Source of the DNA: Cladosporium sp. IMV 00045
Taxonomy: Eukaryota > Ascomycota > Dothideomycetes > Cladosporiales > Cladosporiaceae
Direction: 5' to 3'
NCBI GenBank assembly: GCA_001931905.2
Contig: MSJI02000694.1
Location: 1 to 64,000 of the forward strand
DNA length: 64,000 nt
Shown: positions 10,488-21,324 of the stretch, one piece after another
Numbering within the stretch: the stretch's first letter is position 1
How the letters are laid out: every line of letters starts with the position of its first letter
Notes under the pieces: generated by a model
Told to the model about the DNA's origin: nothing
What the model saw: the letters and a program-made list of their open reading frames with translations, nothing else
Database searches by the model: none
Made by a program: the position numbers and the translations under genes

Positions 10488-12273
10488 ATGGCCACCTTCG
10501 ATTCTCTCCGCGACTTGGTCAACTCCCTCCCCTCGACCGATTCGGCATGGGGACCCCCGACTACCGCCGAGACCACCCTGAACGGCGTCCCGTATGCGCC
10601 ATTCTCCAAGGGCGACAAGCTGGGTCGCATGGCCGACTGGACTTCTGAGGGCAAGGACAACGCACGCGGTGGAAGACAACAGTACCAGCAGAGGTACCGC
10701 GACCAGATCTACGGCGCCGGCGGACTCCAGACCGTTTTCAACATCGAGGGTCAGAACGAGGAAGGCAGCTTCTCCCTGGTCGACCGCTCCCAGACATCGA
10801 CTCGCGGCAGAGGTTTTGGCGGAAGAGGAAGCGCTGTTTTCCGCGGACGTGGCGGTCAGCGCGGAGGTGCGGCCGGCGCTCGCGGCGGCAGGGGTACTTT
10901 CCAGCGCGTGGGCGGTGGACGTGGCGGACAACAAGGCTACGACTCTCGCGGCGGCCGTGGTGGTGGACGTGGAGGCAGGAGATTTGGCTGGAAGGACTGG
11001 GACAAGCCCCAGCGCAACCGCGAGGCCTCTGTTCAGCCCAAGGACTCATGGCGTGTGCTCGAGGAGATCGACTTCAGCCGTCTCCTTAAGCTCAGCCTTG
11101 ACACTGGCGATGGCGAGGATCTCGAAGACCATGGATTCCTTTACTACTACGACCGCTCTTACGACAAGCAGCCCGGTGCTCCCGCGAGCGCAAAGAAGCT
11201 GGGTGTAGACGACCGCGCTGCTTACAACGTGACCACTTCTCACGACCCTGTGATCTCGGAACTGGCTGAGAAGGACGAGGCCACCGTTTTCGCTACCGAC
11301 AACATTCTTTCTATGCTCATGTGCGCCACTCGCAGTGTGTACAGTTGGGATCTCGTTATGGTCAAGCAGGGCAACAAGATTTTCATTGACAAGCGTGAGG
11401 GCAGCAGCCTGGACATGGTCACTGTGAACGAGAACGCCGCCGATGCGCCGCTCGAGATCAGCGAGGGCAACAAGGACCAGATCAACGCTCCTGGTGCCCT
11501 TAAGGAGGAGGCCACCCACATCAACACTGTCTTCCCCTCGCAGGTTGTCCAGGAGAACCAAAAGGTCGACATGGCCAACGAGCACCCCTTCTACAACGCT
11601 GCCGAGGAGACCGACCCGCCTGCGTCCAAGGCTTACAAGTACCGCCGCTTCGATCTTTCTCTTGGTGGTGACGAGGAGCCCCTCAATCTGGTCGTTCGTA
11701 CCGAGCTGGACGCCGTGGTGAAGAACAGCATCAGCGGCGAGGACCAGTACCTCGTCATCAAGGCTCTCAACGAGTTCGACAACAAGGCACAAGGCTCTGG
11801 CGGTGCTCTCGACTGGAGGACCAAGCTGGCTTCTCAGCGTGGTGCCGTTGTTGCCACCGAGATGAAGAACAACAGCTGCAAGCTTGCTCGCTGGACCACT
11901 CAGTCCATCCTCGCCAAGGCCGACCTCATGAAGCTTGGGTAAGTCGAATGCTGAATCGTAACAGAAAGAAATGACCATGCTAATACGTTCCAGTTTCGTC
12001 TCCCGTACCAACCCCAAGAGCAACACCGATCACGTTGTTCTCGGCGTGCTTGGCTACAAGCCGCGCGAGTTCGCCAGCCAGATGAACCTCAACGTCAACA
12101 ACGGCTGGGCTATTGTCCGCACCTTCGTCGACCTTGTTATGCGCGAAGACGACGGCAAGTTCGTGCTTGTCAAGGACCCCAACAAGCCCACCATCCGCCT
12201 TTACCAGGTCCCGGCGGACACTTTCGAGGAGGATGAGGATGCCAACGAGATGGGCTGGTATCGACGAGCATGA
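10488..12273 (+). CDS. Eukaryotic translation initiation factor 3 subunit D (eIF3d)
   Basis: Exon 1 (10488-11938) and exon 2 (11994-12273), with intron 11939-11993 (GTAAGT...TTCCAG), encode 576 residues. The N-terminus [20 protein letters not shown] and the downstream [21 protein letters not shown] and SFSLVDRS segments match eIF3d. An RGG-rich stretch lies at about residues 104-166. The C-terminal cap-binding-type core follows, including [13 protein letters not shown] across the splice site and an acidic tail ([12 protein letters not shown]). eIF3d is the eIF3 subunit that contacts the 40S mRNA entry region and can bind the mRNA cap. Start chosen by family N-terminus and Kozak context (caacATGGCC). 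Confidence 0.95.
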
Positions 12274-12855
12274 CGAGTAGATATACGATGCATGATCATG
12301 GTGTTGAGACAGCTCGCCGCGAAATTTGAGCGGTTTGAGATGCAAAGGAAAATGATAGATTTTTATTCGTTTGACTAATATGCTGAAGTGTTGCATTTCG
12401 TGTTTCTTTCATGCGTACCGTTATTCCGGCGGCTCTGTTACCTCTCACCCTGCAGTGCAACCGCACGCTTGCAGATCTGTCCCGTGTGAGGCTGCGTTCA
12501 TGACTGTGATCAGTCCATCCTTTTGTCCCTCGTGCATTGTGGCGTGCTGCATGTGGCCCTTCACCGTGTATGCGCTGGCTGCAGTGGGATTTGCACGAAG
12601 GCCCGGCAAAATTGCAAGCTAATCGTGGCTTAGGGCTGCGCCTCTCCCAAATGCGACCCCTAATAGTGTCCTGCCTCAAACTCACCAAGAATCCGTGCAT
12701 CTAGCCCGCCTCAACTTCATTTCTCTTGTTATCAGCTAGAACAATCATGTATCCTTGACAACTGACAGCCAACCGGGCAAGCGCCCACGCGACATGAACA
12801 AGAACGCGGCGTCACGCGCTCATCACCTGCATTCCTCACGCTCTCAGTAGCGCCC
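12274..12855. other. Intergenic, no gene seen
   Basis: 582 bp between eIF3d and the PfkB/ATPase/RyR gene. A minus-strand frame of 134 codons (12296-12700) has no recognisable domain and biased composition. No RNA gene seen. Confidence 0.55.
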
Positions 12856-15509
12856 ATGACTTCACCCACCATTCTTGTCGCCGGCATCGTCTCGTATGAT
12901 TATCTGGTCTTTCCGATGCGCAGCCAACATTTCCCCCCAACAGAGCGTAGCCGCCTCGACCAAGACGATGCCAGTATAGTTGTGCGCAGCGCTGGTGCTG
13001 ATCTTGTAGCCAGCTTGCTCACCGCCGGAGCCGCCGACTACGGCCTTGAGGTCGTTGGTCCAGTGGCGCAGTCAAATGGCACCACCGACTGTTTGAAAAG
13101 CAATGCGTCCACTCTGGTCGACCTGGAACCTTACCCTTCTCCGCTGCCTAGATCGCCACCTGGCTACCACGTTGTACGCCTTCGACACATTGGCCAGACG
13201 TCTTCGTGGGGTGCACCTACAGTTCAAGACGCTGCCAACACCGCCCCAATCGCGGCTGTCATCTCTGGATCAGGAGACAGATTACACGACGTCGAGCCTG
13301 CTATCGATTTGCTTCAGCGTGTTCGTCCACAGTACCTCGTCCATCACATGACCAGGCCCCTCGCTACTGGTAAACTGTGGGACTTTATTCGAAACTGGCC
13401 TTTGACAGCTCCCGGCACACCTGCTATCGATCGTCTCGTCGTGATTGTCGAAGCAGACGATCTTCGCGCAGAGGGCATCCATCTCAGCCGGTCTTTGTCT
13501 TGGGAAGCGACTGCAGAGGATTTCGTTCGCAATCTAGGATCTAACGGGAAGCTTGATACTCTCGTCACCTGCCCCAATCTGATCGTCAGGTTTGGAAGCC
13601 AAGGTGTCATACATCACCGTGGACGTGACGCAGTGAACCCGAGGCTTTACTTCAACCCTCGGATGATGGAGTGTGAGACTATGACCCAGGCACCGCAAAT
13701 GGTATGTTGTAACATTATTCGGTGACTGCTTGGACTGTTGCTCATTGTTTGCCAGCTCGGACTTACATCAGCATTCATGGCTGCATTTGCTCTTGGATTT
13801 GCCGATGCAACTCAACCAAACATCGAAAGAGGCATCAGGCTCGGTATCTCTGCTGCTCGAAACCTGGAAAGCTTTGGCTTCACCCAAAACATAAGCGACC
13901 AAAAGCCTGACTACCCTACCCTTGAGGTCATGTCAAATCTCAAACCCGACACAATCTTGGCCACGGCGAACATACCATCAAGTAAAATCTCCAGTGGCGA
14001 CAAGTGGTCCTTGTTCGAAACCCTCACAGGAGATGCAGCTGAGATTGCGAGACAAGTCGTCACTAATGGTCCCGAAAAGGCGCTTTCACGGTGTCCGATC
14101 AGGAAGTTTGGTCAGCTGCTGAGCTTCGATAGAGCTGAGCAGGAGCGTCTTGAAGCTGTCATTGATATCATTGAAGAACGCATCGCGTCGGCAGCTACCA
14201 CGCCCACATGCATCGGTGTATTCGGACCTGCTGGATCTGGCAAGACATTCACAGCCACCAACCTGGCGGATCACCTCGCGAGAGATCGTCCTTGTACCAA
14301 GTTCACGTTTGACGGCCGCTCACTAAAACAAGAACAACTTACCACAGTTTGCCAGGCTGTACGAGATGCATCCGCCAACGGCGAGCTACCAATTGTGATC
14401 TTCAGAAATTTCGGTGCTGTTTTAGAACCTGACAGTCCCTTACTCACACCCTTCTTGACACTGGTCACAAACGGAACTTTTACAGACGGCGGAATGGAGA
14501 GGCCGCTTGGCCATGCCGTCCTCTTCTTTTCAATGGATCAGGACATCGCCGACTCCGACACTGCAGCTACTCCTGTTGCTACAGAATTTACTTACGACGA
14601 AGGCCCACCACGCCTAGTGCCGCCGAATGGAACAAGATGTACTCCGACGAATCTCCACTTCTCGACTCACTACATGGAGTCGTAAACATTCTTGGCCCCA
14701 ACAGCACCGGAAAAGAAGATCGCATGTTCTCGATTAGACGAGCCATGATGCTCCGACAGCTCCTCAAACAAAAATACCCCCACATGGAGGTCAACGGCAA
14801 GATCGAATTCGACGACGCCGTCCTCCACGCTCTCCTACTCACACCACGCTTCAAACAAGGCCTCGGCTCTCTCGAGAAGATAATAAGCACAAGCCGTCTC
14901 TCCAACCGCACCAAATTCGAAATTTCCGCTCTCCCACCCGAAGAGCAAATACAACTCCATGTCGACATCCGCACTTTCATGTCCCACCTCCGCTCTCCAA
15001 GACTGCCACCCGCGCTCCGCGAGAAACTCGCCCAAGGCCTCTTCGAAACCTACAAAAAGCAGCGCGAGCTGATGGCCCGCACGGACGCCCAGCGTAAAGA
15101 ACTCGAAAGCGACCGCAGCTACTGCGACTGGGAAGACCTGTCGGGCGAACTGAAAGAAAGCACCCGCGCGCAAGCAGACGACATACCGCGCAAACTGCGC
15201 GCCACGGGCTGTTTCATGCTGAACGACGGCGCGCAGGAGCCACGCGGCGAGCCTTTCGTGCAGGTCAAGAAGTTCGGCGAGGAGGACCTCCTCATGCTGA
15301 GTGAGATGGAGCACGAGCGGTTTAACGCTGAGCGCTTGCAGAGGCAGTGGAGGATGGGACCCAGGAATGGTAAGCAGAGGACCACGCCGTTTTTGGTCCC
15401 CTGGCGCGACTTGACGCAGGAGTGGCGCGATGTCGATACCGTCATGGTCGAGTGCGTGCCAGGAATTTTGGAGGGGGCTGGGTGGAGGATCTATAAGATG
15501 TTGGAGTGA
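12856..15509 (+). CDS. PfkB-like / P-loop ATPase / RyR-domain fusion protein, with apparent frame break
   Basis: Exon 1 (12856-13701) and the segment from 13756 are joined by intron 13702-13755 (GTATGT...GCCAG). The N-terminal half resembles a PfkB/ribokinase-type fold (ILVAGIVSYDYL at the start, LTSAFMAAFALGFADA near residue 290). A Walker A motif GPAGSGKT follows at about residues 439-446. The C-terminal part (read from about 14620 in another frame) contains LLDSLHGVVNILGPN, an alpha-helical region, and a terminal RyR-repeat-like domain (MEHERFNAERLQRQW...PFLVPWRDL...GWRIYKML). The frame must change once between about 14580 and 14685, where the first frame stops. I found no GT-AG pair with the needed length. 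It may be a genuine frameshift, a sequencing indel or a non-canonical intron. Function is unknown; such fusions suggest nucleotide-driven sensing or signalling. Confidence 0.65.
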
Positions 15510-15800
15510 CGGGATTGGTTTGGCAAGGGGTTCTTTTGGTTATGGGTTAACACGATTGATATATACATATCATACAATTGAATAATTGTGTCAATCGAGC
15601 TCCTTTGAACGAACGTGTGGTGAAGAAAGGTAACTTTCATGTTTCATACCGCGACAGTCGAGTGTTGAACGCAGAAAGTACAAAATCAAACCACAACAAT
15701 ACATCAAACAAAGAATATGTACACAGATCATTCTGGCGCGACATAAGGCGTGGTTAAGGCATGATACATACAGTCTGCTCTCTCTCAGACTCTTCTGCCT

Positions 15801-17506
15801 CTAAGACTTCTGCCTCCTGCGCATGCCAACATCGAAGCCCAGCGGCTTGCGCAAGAATCCTTCGCGGGTCTCGAGAACCTTCTGGTAAGGCTCGAACTCG
15901 TAGCGACGGAAGACGGTCGAGACGATGAGCGAGAGCTCCATCTGTTGTGGAATGATTAGCTTCTGAGTCCCGAGTGGTTTGGCTCTAAGCGTGAAGGCTG
16001 TGGAGAAACTTACCTCCGCGACGTTGCGACCAACGCAAGAGCGAGGACCGTAGGAGAAGGGGATGAAGGCGCTTCTCTGTCTGTTAAGTTCATGTAATGT
16101 CAGCTTGCAGTTTCTCATGAAAATCTCATGTGGCTTGTTCTTACCTCTCAGTAACCTTCTCCCAGCGCTCAGGACGGAACTCATCGGCATCCTTGCCCCA
16201 GATTTCCTTACTGTGGTGCATGGTGTAGGCGGGAACGCTGAGAACAGTACCCTGCGGGAAGTGGTGACCAGCAAGCTCGACACCGGGTCCAGGGGGAACG
16301 ACACGAGGGAGGCCCTGGCTAGACGTGCTGTGGATACGGAGAGTCTCCTGGATGACCATGTCGAGGTAGGGAAGGTTCTTGACTTGCTCGTAGACAGGGA
16401 CATCGTCGGACGGCAGGGCCTCGTCGAGCTCAGCCTGCAGTTTCTTGACGCATTGAGGGTTCATCAGCATGTGGAAGAGGAGAGCGCAGGAGGTGTTGGA
16501 AGTCGTGTCAGATCCAGCAATCAGCTGAGTGAGAGCTTCGGCTGTAAGTTCAGCGCGGCCGAGTTTGTTGCCGTTCTCATCCTTGCCCTCCATTAGGCGG
16601 GCAAGTAGATCGACACGGTTGATCTCGCCTCTCTCCGCGGCTTCTAGACGCTGGTTGACGCGAGCAATGGCAATGCCGGCAAGATTCTGAACAGCCTCGA
16701 CGCCCTTGGTGAAGAATGGGTCCGGGAGATATTTGGCGTATGGCTTGATCTGGGGAATACAACCGATGGCGTTGGAGACCTCGCCTCTGCGGTTGAGGAC
16801 CTCAATGGCAGGGGCGTAGGTCGGAGGGGCGTCTGGAGAAGCTCTCACTTCTGCGATGTCTTTGCCGTTCTCGAGCATACCAAAGGGAGCGCCGAAAGCC
16901 AGATCACCGATGATGTCGAATGCGACGTAGTTGAACCAGTTCAAGCTGTCCATCCGGTAGAAGCCGCCGTTTACCTGTTTGCTGAGCTTGTCCCACTGTT
17001 GAACAAGCATCTCCAGGTTGTGGTGCATGTACTGCTCGAACTGACCAATGCTCTTCGCACTGAACGTGTGAGAGATGGTCTTGCGCTTGCGAGTGTGCTC
17101 AGCACGGTCTCTGGTGTTGAAAAGGCCGCGTTGGATAGACACAAAAGCATCGTAGTAGTCACTACTCAACGGTCAGTTATGATCAATTCTCACAGATTTG
17201 AATAAATTCTCACGATTTGAGGAATCCAGTTCCATGGCCGTAGATGATAGGGATGGCATCGGGGTCTGCAATCGAAACTTGGTTTGGTTGGACCCTCACA
17301 AGTTTGCCATATTTCGCATGTGCCTCATGGACGCTCAAGTAGCGGCGGCAGAGGCGACACTCGTACAGATACCACAAGTTGGTGAACTTGGCCAGGAAAG
17401 GACCGGGGATGTCCTGGATCGACCAGTTACGAAGATAAGGCAGGACGAAGAACAGCACTGGCAAAGCCAGCAGCGTCCATGGCGTGAAGAGCAAGGACAA
17501 GAACAT
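15801..17506 (-). CDS. bphA: Benzoate 4-monooxygenase, cytochrome P450 family CYP53
   Basis: Four exons: 17506-17214, 17161-16145, 16080-16014 and 15941-15801. Introns at 17213-17162, 16144-16081 and 16013-15942 all have canonical ends. The product is 505 residues. It begins with a membrane anchor (LLFTPWTLLALPVLFFVLP). P450 landmarks are the I-helix AGSDTTSN, the K-helix ETLRIH, FRPERW, and the haem loop FIPFSYGPRSCVGRN with the cysteine ligand. Segments YYDAFVSIQRGLFNTRDR and ETREGFLRKPLG are characteristic of CYP53, which para-hydroxylates benzoate to 4-hydroxybenzoate for the beta-ketoadipate pathway at the ER membrane. No other aromatic-degradation gene is adjacent. Length fits the family (about 510). 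Confidence 0.93.
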
Positions 17507-18629
17507 GTTGCCGGAGGACCAGGAAAGGAGAGCACCAGCTTGTGTTGCTCTTCTGGGTACCTTGTTATGAACGAGATAGCAATGGAACCTGACGAAATAT
17601 TTCAGTGGTCTTGTGAGGAGAAGTAATGCTTATAACACCATTCGTGCGCGCGAACTTCGGCTAGGAACAGAGGCCGGGCGATGCTCCCGTCGCAAGTGAC
17701 CCCACCATATCACCAGTCGTCAAGGCCGCCATACACCGCAAACAAGCGTGTGCTCTCCGCGTTTGGCCTTGAGCATCCCCGCATATATCTTTGCCGTTGG
17801 CTGTGCCGAGCCTACCACCGAGATTCGTCCCTCTATTTGGGTGTATTTAGATATCCTGGGGCCCCAGCCGTGGTGCCATTCCGAAGGGAATGGGTCTTCC
17901 TGCAGCGGAATTTGTTGTTTGGTGTGCGGTTTCTGGACCTCACAAACCCACTTTGTTTGTGCGGGCTTGACGGCGCGCCAAAAGCGATGACGATGGCGCC
18001 AATGGTTCAACCCTAAGGAGTCGAATCGAAAAAGGACCGTGCCGTCCTAATAATAACACTGGGCAAAGACCATTCGACGAGTTCGCCTCGGCCGTTCAAG
18101 GAGGCGATTTTCAGATGAAAGGTGTCGCTCAAATGGCCTCTGTTGTCATGGATATGCCGGCGTAACCGGTGTTTGTGGTCCTGGCTGTGGCATCGCGAGA
18201 TTCTTCTTGGCGGTGTGAGCCTCCTCTGCAATAGTGATATCCACTGTTGACATCCCTCACTAAATCCAGAGCCAGCATTGTGCGAATCTTCAGTATGCAC
18301 CTTAGTATGGCGCGACGCAGATGAGGTCAGCTTAAAGTTGTATGTGCTGTCAAGGAAGTCGCGAACCGGCTTCATCCCACAGTTGTGGATCGCAGCGTTT
18401 TCCACGTGGCAAGTCGCTGAAGACGAGAAAGCCGCATCATGCAAACTGCAAAACCACAAAAGTGAAAAAACCGATGAACATGGACTTGATGTATGGTCTA
18501 AGAAGGAGAAGTACCCCGCAGAAGCATGTTCGGTGGGCAGAACCCACACCACAACTCATGTCCATATGCCGAATCTACAGTGAATGCATCATATTCTATA
18601 CCGCGCCATCATAAAAGTCATATGGTCGT
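17507..18629. other. Intergenic, no confident gene
   Basis: 1.1 kb between the CYP53 start and the stop of the CorA-like gene. Open frames of 96-179 codons on both strands (for example 18013-18552 minus, 17681-18016 plus) lack recognisable domains and overlap one another. A 12-bp perfect palindrome, CTGGGGCCCCAG, lies near 17857. Confidence 0.5.
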
Positions 18630-20098
18630 TTACCATGTCATCGTAGTCGCGCTCCTCATACGCAACTTAAGCTCCTTTTCGACGTCCTTCAAACCCTGCT
18701 CGTGTCGAACTTTATACCTCTCCTGCGAGAATTTATGCCACCAGATCCACAAACCGTACGTCGCTATTGTGACTGGAACGGTCACAGCAAAAAAAATCCA
18801 AAGGTTGGGAGAAGCAATCGTCTCACCAGGACCTGGATTGAATGTGAATGCATCGTTCATGCTGAAGAAGGACTTTGAAGTGGTCAGCACGGTACATATT
18901 CAGTCTCAAATGGAGGATTTTCGCATACGGCAATGGCGGTCCCAGGTAGGAAGGTCAGGGTCAACACAGCAATCGTCTTCATGGCTGCAGAATCCTGCCT
19001 TGTTTCTTCTGCCACCTGCGCAGTGGCTTTGGCAAGCTCGATGTTGAGCAAATTGTCTCGTCTGCTCTCTTCGGCAATCTTACGAGAGCTTGTTGAGATC
19101 TCAATATTGAGCTTGTTGTCTCTCTGGATGATGTAATTTGTGATCTGAGGATATGTCAGTTCTTGCACGCGGGCTGCTAAGTAATTCATCGACTGCCATA
19201 CCGTCTTGGACTGGTTCTTGATCCTCCTGGGAATGATCTCCAAATCAACCTTGACCTGATCCGAATACCGCATCTGCTGATCTATCTTCTCCCGCATGTC
19301 TTCGATGTAACCTGTGCCACCTTCCCACAACGCTGTCCAGATCTTCTCATATTCGTCAAAGTACTTCGTCAAGTTCCTACCCAACTCAATTTCGAAATTG
19401 GAACGCCGCTGAAGTCGCAAATGCTCAATGTTGAACCTGTTGAGCTGCTTGTAATCTCCATTTTCCTCGAGTGAGATCTCGCCCTCTGCGAGACGCAGTT
19501 CCGTGGCTGTGATGTCGCGTGAGAGTATTTGCGTTTGCCTCAAAGTCTCATCGACGTGCTTGACGAGAATATTGAACGGCAAAATCGCAAAATCCTTCGG
19601 CACCTTTGGGTGTTTGTTTTCGTAGGATACATCAGCCAGTAAAGCCTGGAGCGAATAGGTACCGTCGCCGCAATAGAATCCGCCGCATTGGAAGACATCT
19701 CTGACGAGCGACAGGGAGCAAAATGATTCTCCATCTCTCGGCGTTTGCAACAAGAAAGTCAAGGTATTGTGCGATGTCAGTGCCGCCGAGCCACCTCCGT
19801 CTCGTCCCCAAAGATGCTCGTACTCATCCGAGATCCAGCGTTGCTTTTTCACGATTCCCCGTATCTCATCAGACATCGGTAGTGGCGGTGCATCAGCATT
19901 TCTCCGTGTATGTGGAGGGTCGGCAACCAGTAGCTTGAAGCGGACGGTGCTGTCATCGTAGCTGCGGTCGATTTTGTGGTTCACCAGGAAGTCTTCTTCC
20001 TCCAGATCCCGAAGCGGCCGTAGCTTGATGTGTGAAGGAAACTGCCAATTATTGTGTCCCAGCTCGGAGTCCGAGATGTTGAACTTGCGAAGCGCCAT
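18630..20098 (-). CDS. CorA-like membrane protein (Mg2+ transporter-like, fungal type)
   Basis: Exon 1 (20098-18929) and exon 2 (18872-18630) with intron 18928-18873 (GTATGC, branch GCTGAC, acceptor CAAAG) give 470 residues. The start is the MALRKFN codon at 20098; the frame is open to an ATG at 20230. A soluble N-terminal domain is followed by a long helical stretch rich in charged residues (about 210-360). Two C-terminal membrane helices follow: KTIAVLTLTFLPGTAIA running into SFFSMNDAF, and NLWIFFAVTVPVTIATYGLW. This is the arrangement of CorA-like proteins of fungi, in which the bacterial GMN selectivity motif is replaced by SMN. Transport of Mg2+ is therefore not certain; a sensing or scaffolding role is possible. 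Confidence 0.72.
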
Positions 20099-21324
20099 TG
20101 ATCTTTCGCTTGTTCGGCTGTCAGCAGCCCCGCTCGTCACGCGCCGCCTCTTCTCGGGCAAAATGATACATGAAAGAGTTCCCGGCCCGTACGAGCTATG
20201 CGGAAGGAAAAGGTTGAAGAAAAGCCGCAATACAAAGATCTACCTCTTTCTCAGCTCAATGAGAGTGCACTAGGGTTTATGGGGGCTTGCAGTAGCACAA
20301 ATGCACATACAAGCAAGCAGTCAGTTCGAGCCTTCGAGAGCGGTCAGCCAGCTAATGCACCCACAGCGTCATGCCAAAGTCACATATTCAGCCATTGGCC
20401 AGGTCGTCACGGTCGTGCAGAAAGTGGCAACCGTGGCACAAGCGAAGAACTCTCGAGCCAGTATGCATATTGCATCAAAGGGTTCTGCAAGCCACACAAC
20501 AGTCGCCAGCTGCGGCAATACCAGAAATCGGGTGGCAGGAAGCGAATACCTTCAGCGGGTCTTCACTATATCGCTTTGTGGATCTAAGCAAGAAAGTTAA
20601 AGCTTGGTCCTCTGTGCCTGATTATCGGAGACCCTTTCACCGAATGTTTTCCACCTGCCTTGGGGACTTATATAAGATCGTTCCCAGCACTCGCTATTGC
20701 GTATAGAAATAGACAGTTCGACAGGCCTATCTCCCTTCCCATGGCCTTCGGCTAATTCTCCGGAATACCGGCTTCCGCCGCCCACAAACGGTCGAGCACG
20801 GTAGACAAGCAAATCGAGGACGGCTGAAAGCAGCCTCCAACTCATCACCCCATGTTTACATCCCGTTAGGAAAGACTATTTTGCTGCTTCAGCTTAGAGC
20901 ATCGACAACAGACGGTCGTCTTGGGATTGGCCACTTCCCTTGTCCGCTCCAAAACACTCAGATGCCCTAATCAACACGCTGCTCGCATGTCATCTCCCAC
21001 GCTCCAATCCAACCCGCACTGTCAGTTTGGTGGCGGAGTACATTCCTTGCGATCCGTGCATACCGCAAGCGTTGTGGCTATGTTAAGACGCCCTCGCCAA
21101 ATCATCATCACGTGGGGAGCCAGGGTGCATATCCAGCTCAGGCCTCGATACGGCGTCGGCGGGCCCGGATGGCTGCATACACAGGTATACAGTGCATGTA
21201 CATAGGTAGGTCGAGGCGCTTCTGTCCTTGTGTGTTTGCTTATTGAGCAAGTGCGGTTGTTGTTTGTCGACAGCATCAGTTCTGTAGTAGCAAACGTGCT
21301 AGCTACGCCGCCGTACTTTCTCTC
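20099..21324. other. Intergenic, divergent promoter region
   Basis: 1.2 kb between the CorA-like start (minus) and the J/HET gene start (plus). Overlapping plus-strand frames of up to 129 codons at 20198-20706 have no recognisable domain. No tRNA or repeat seen. Confidence 0.5.

Noticed and set aside
17681..18552. Frames of 96-179 codons between CYP53 and the CorA-like gene
   Set aside because: They overlap on both strands, and have no homology pattern, signal peptide or splice continuation.
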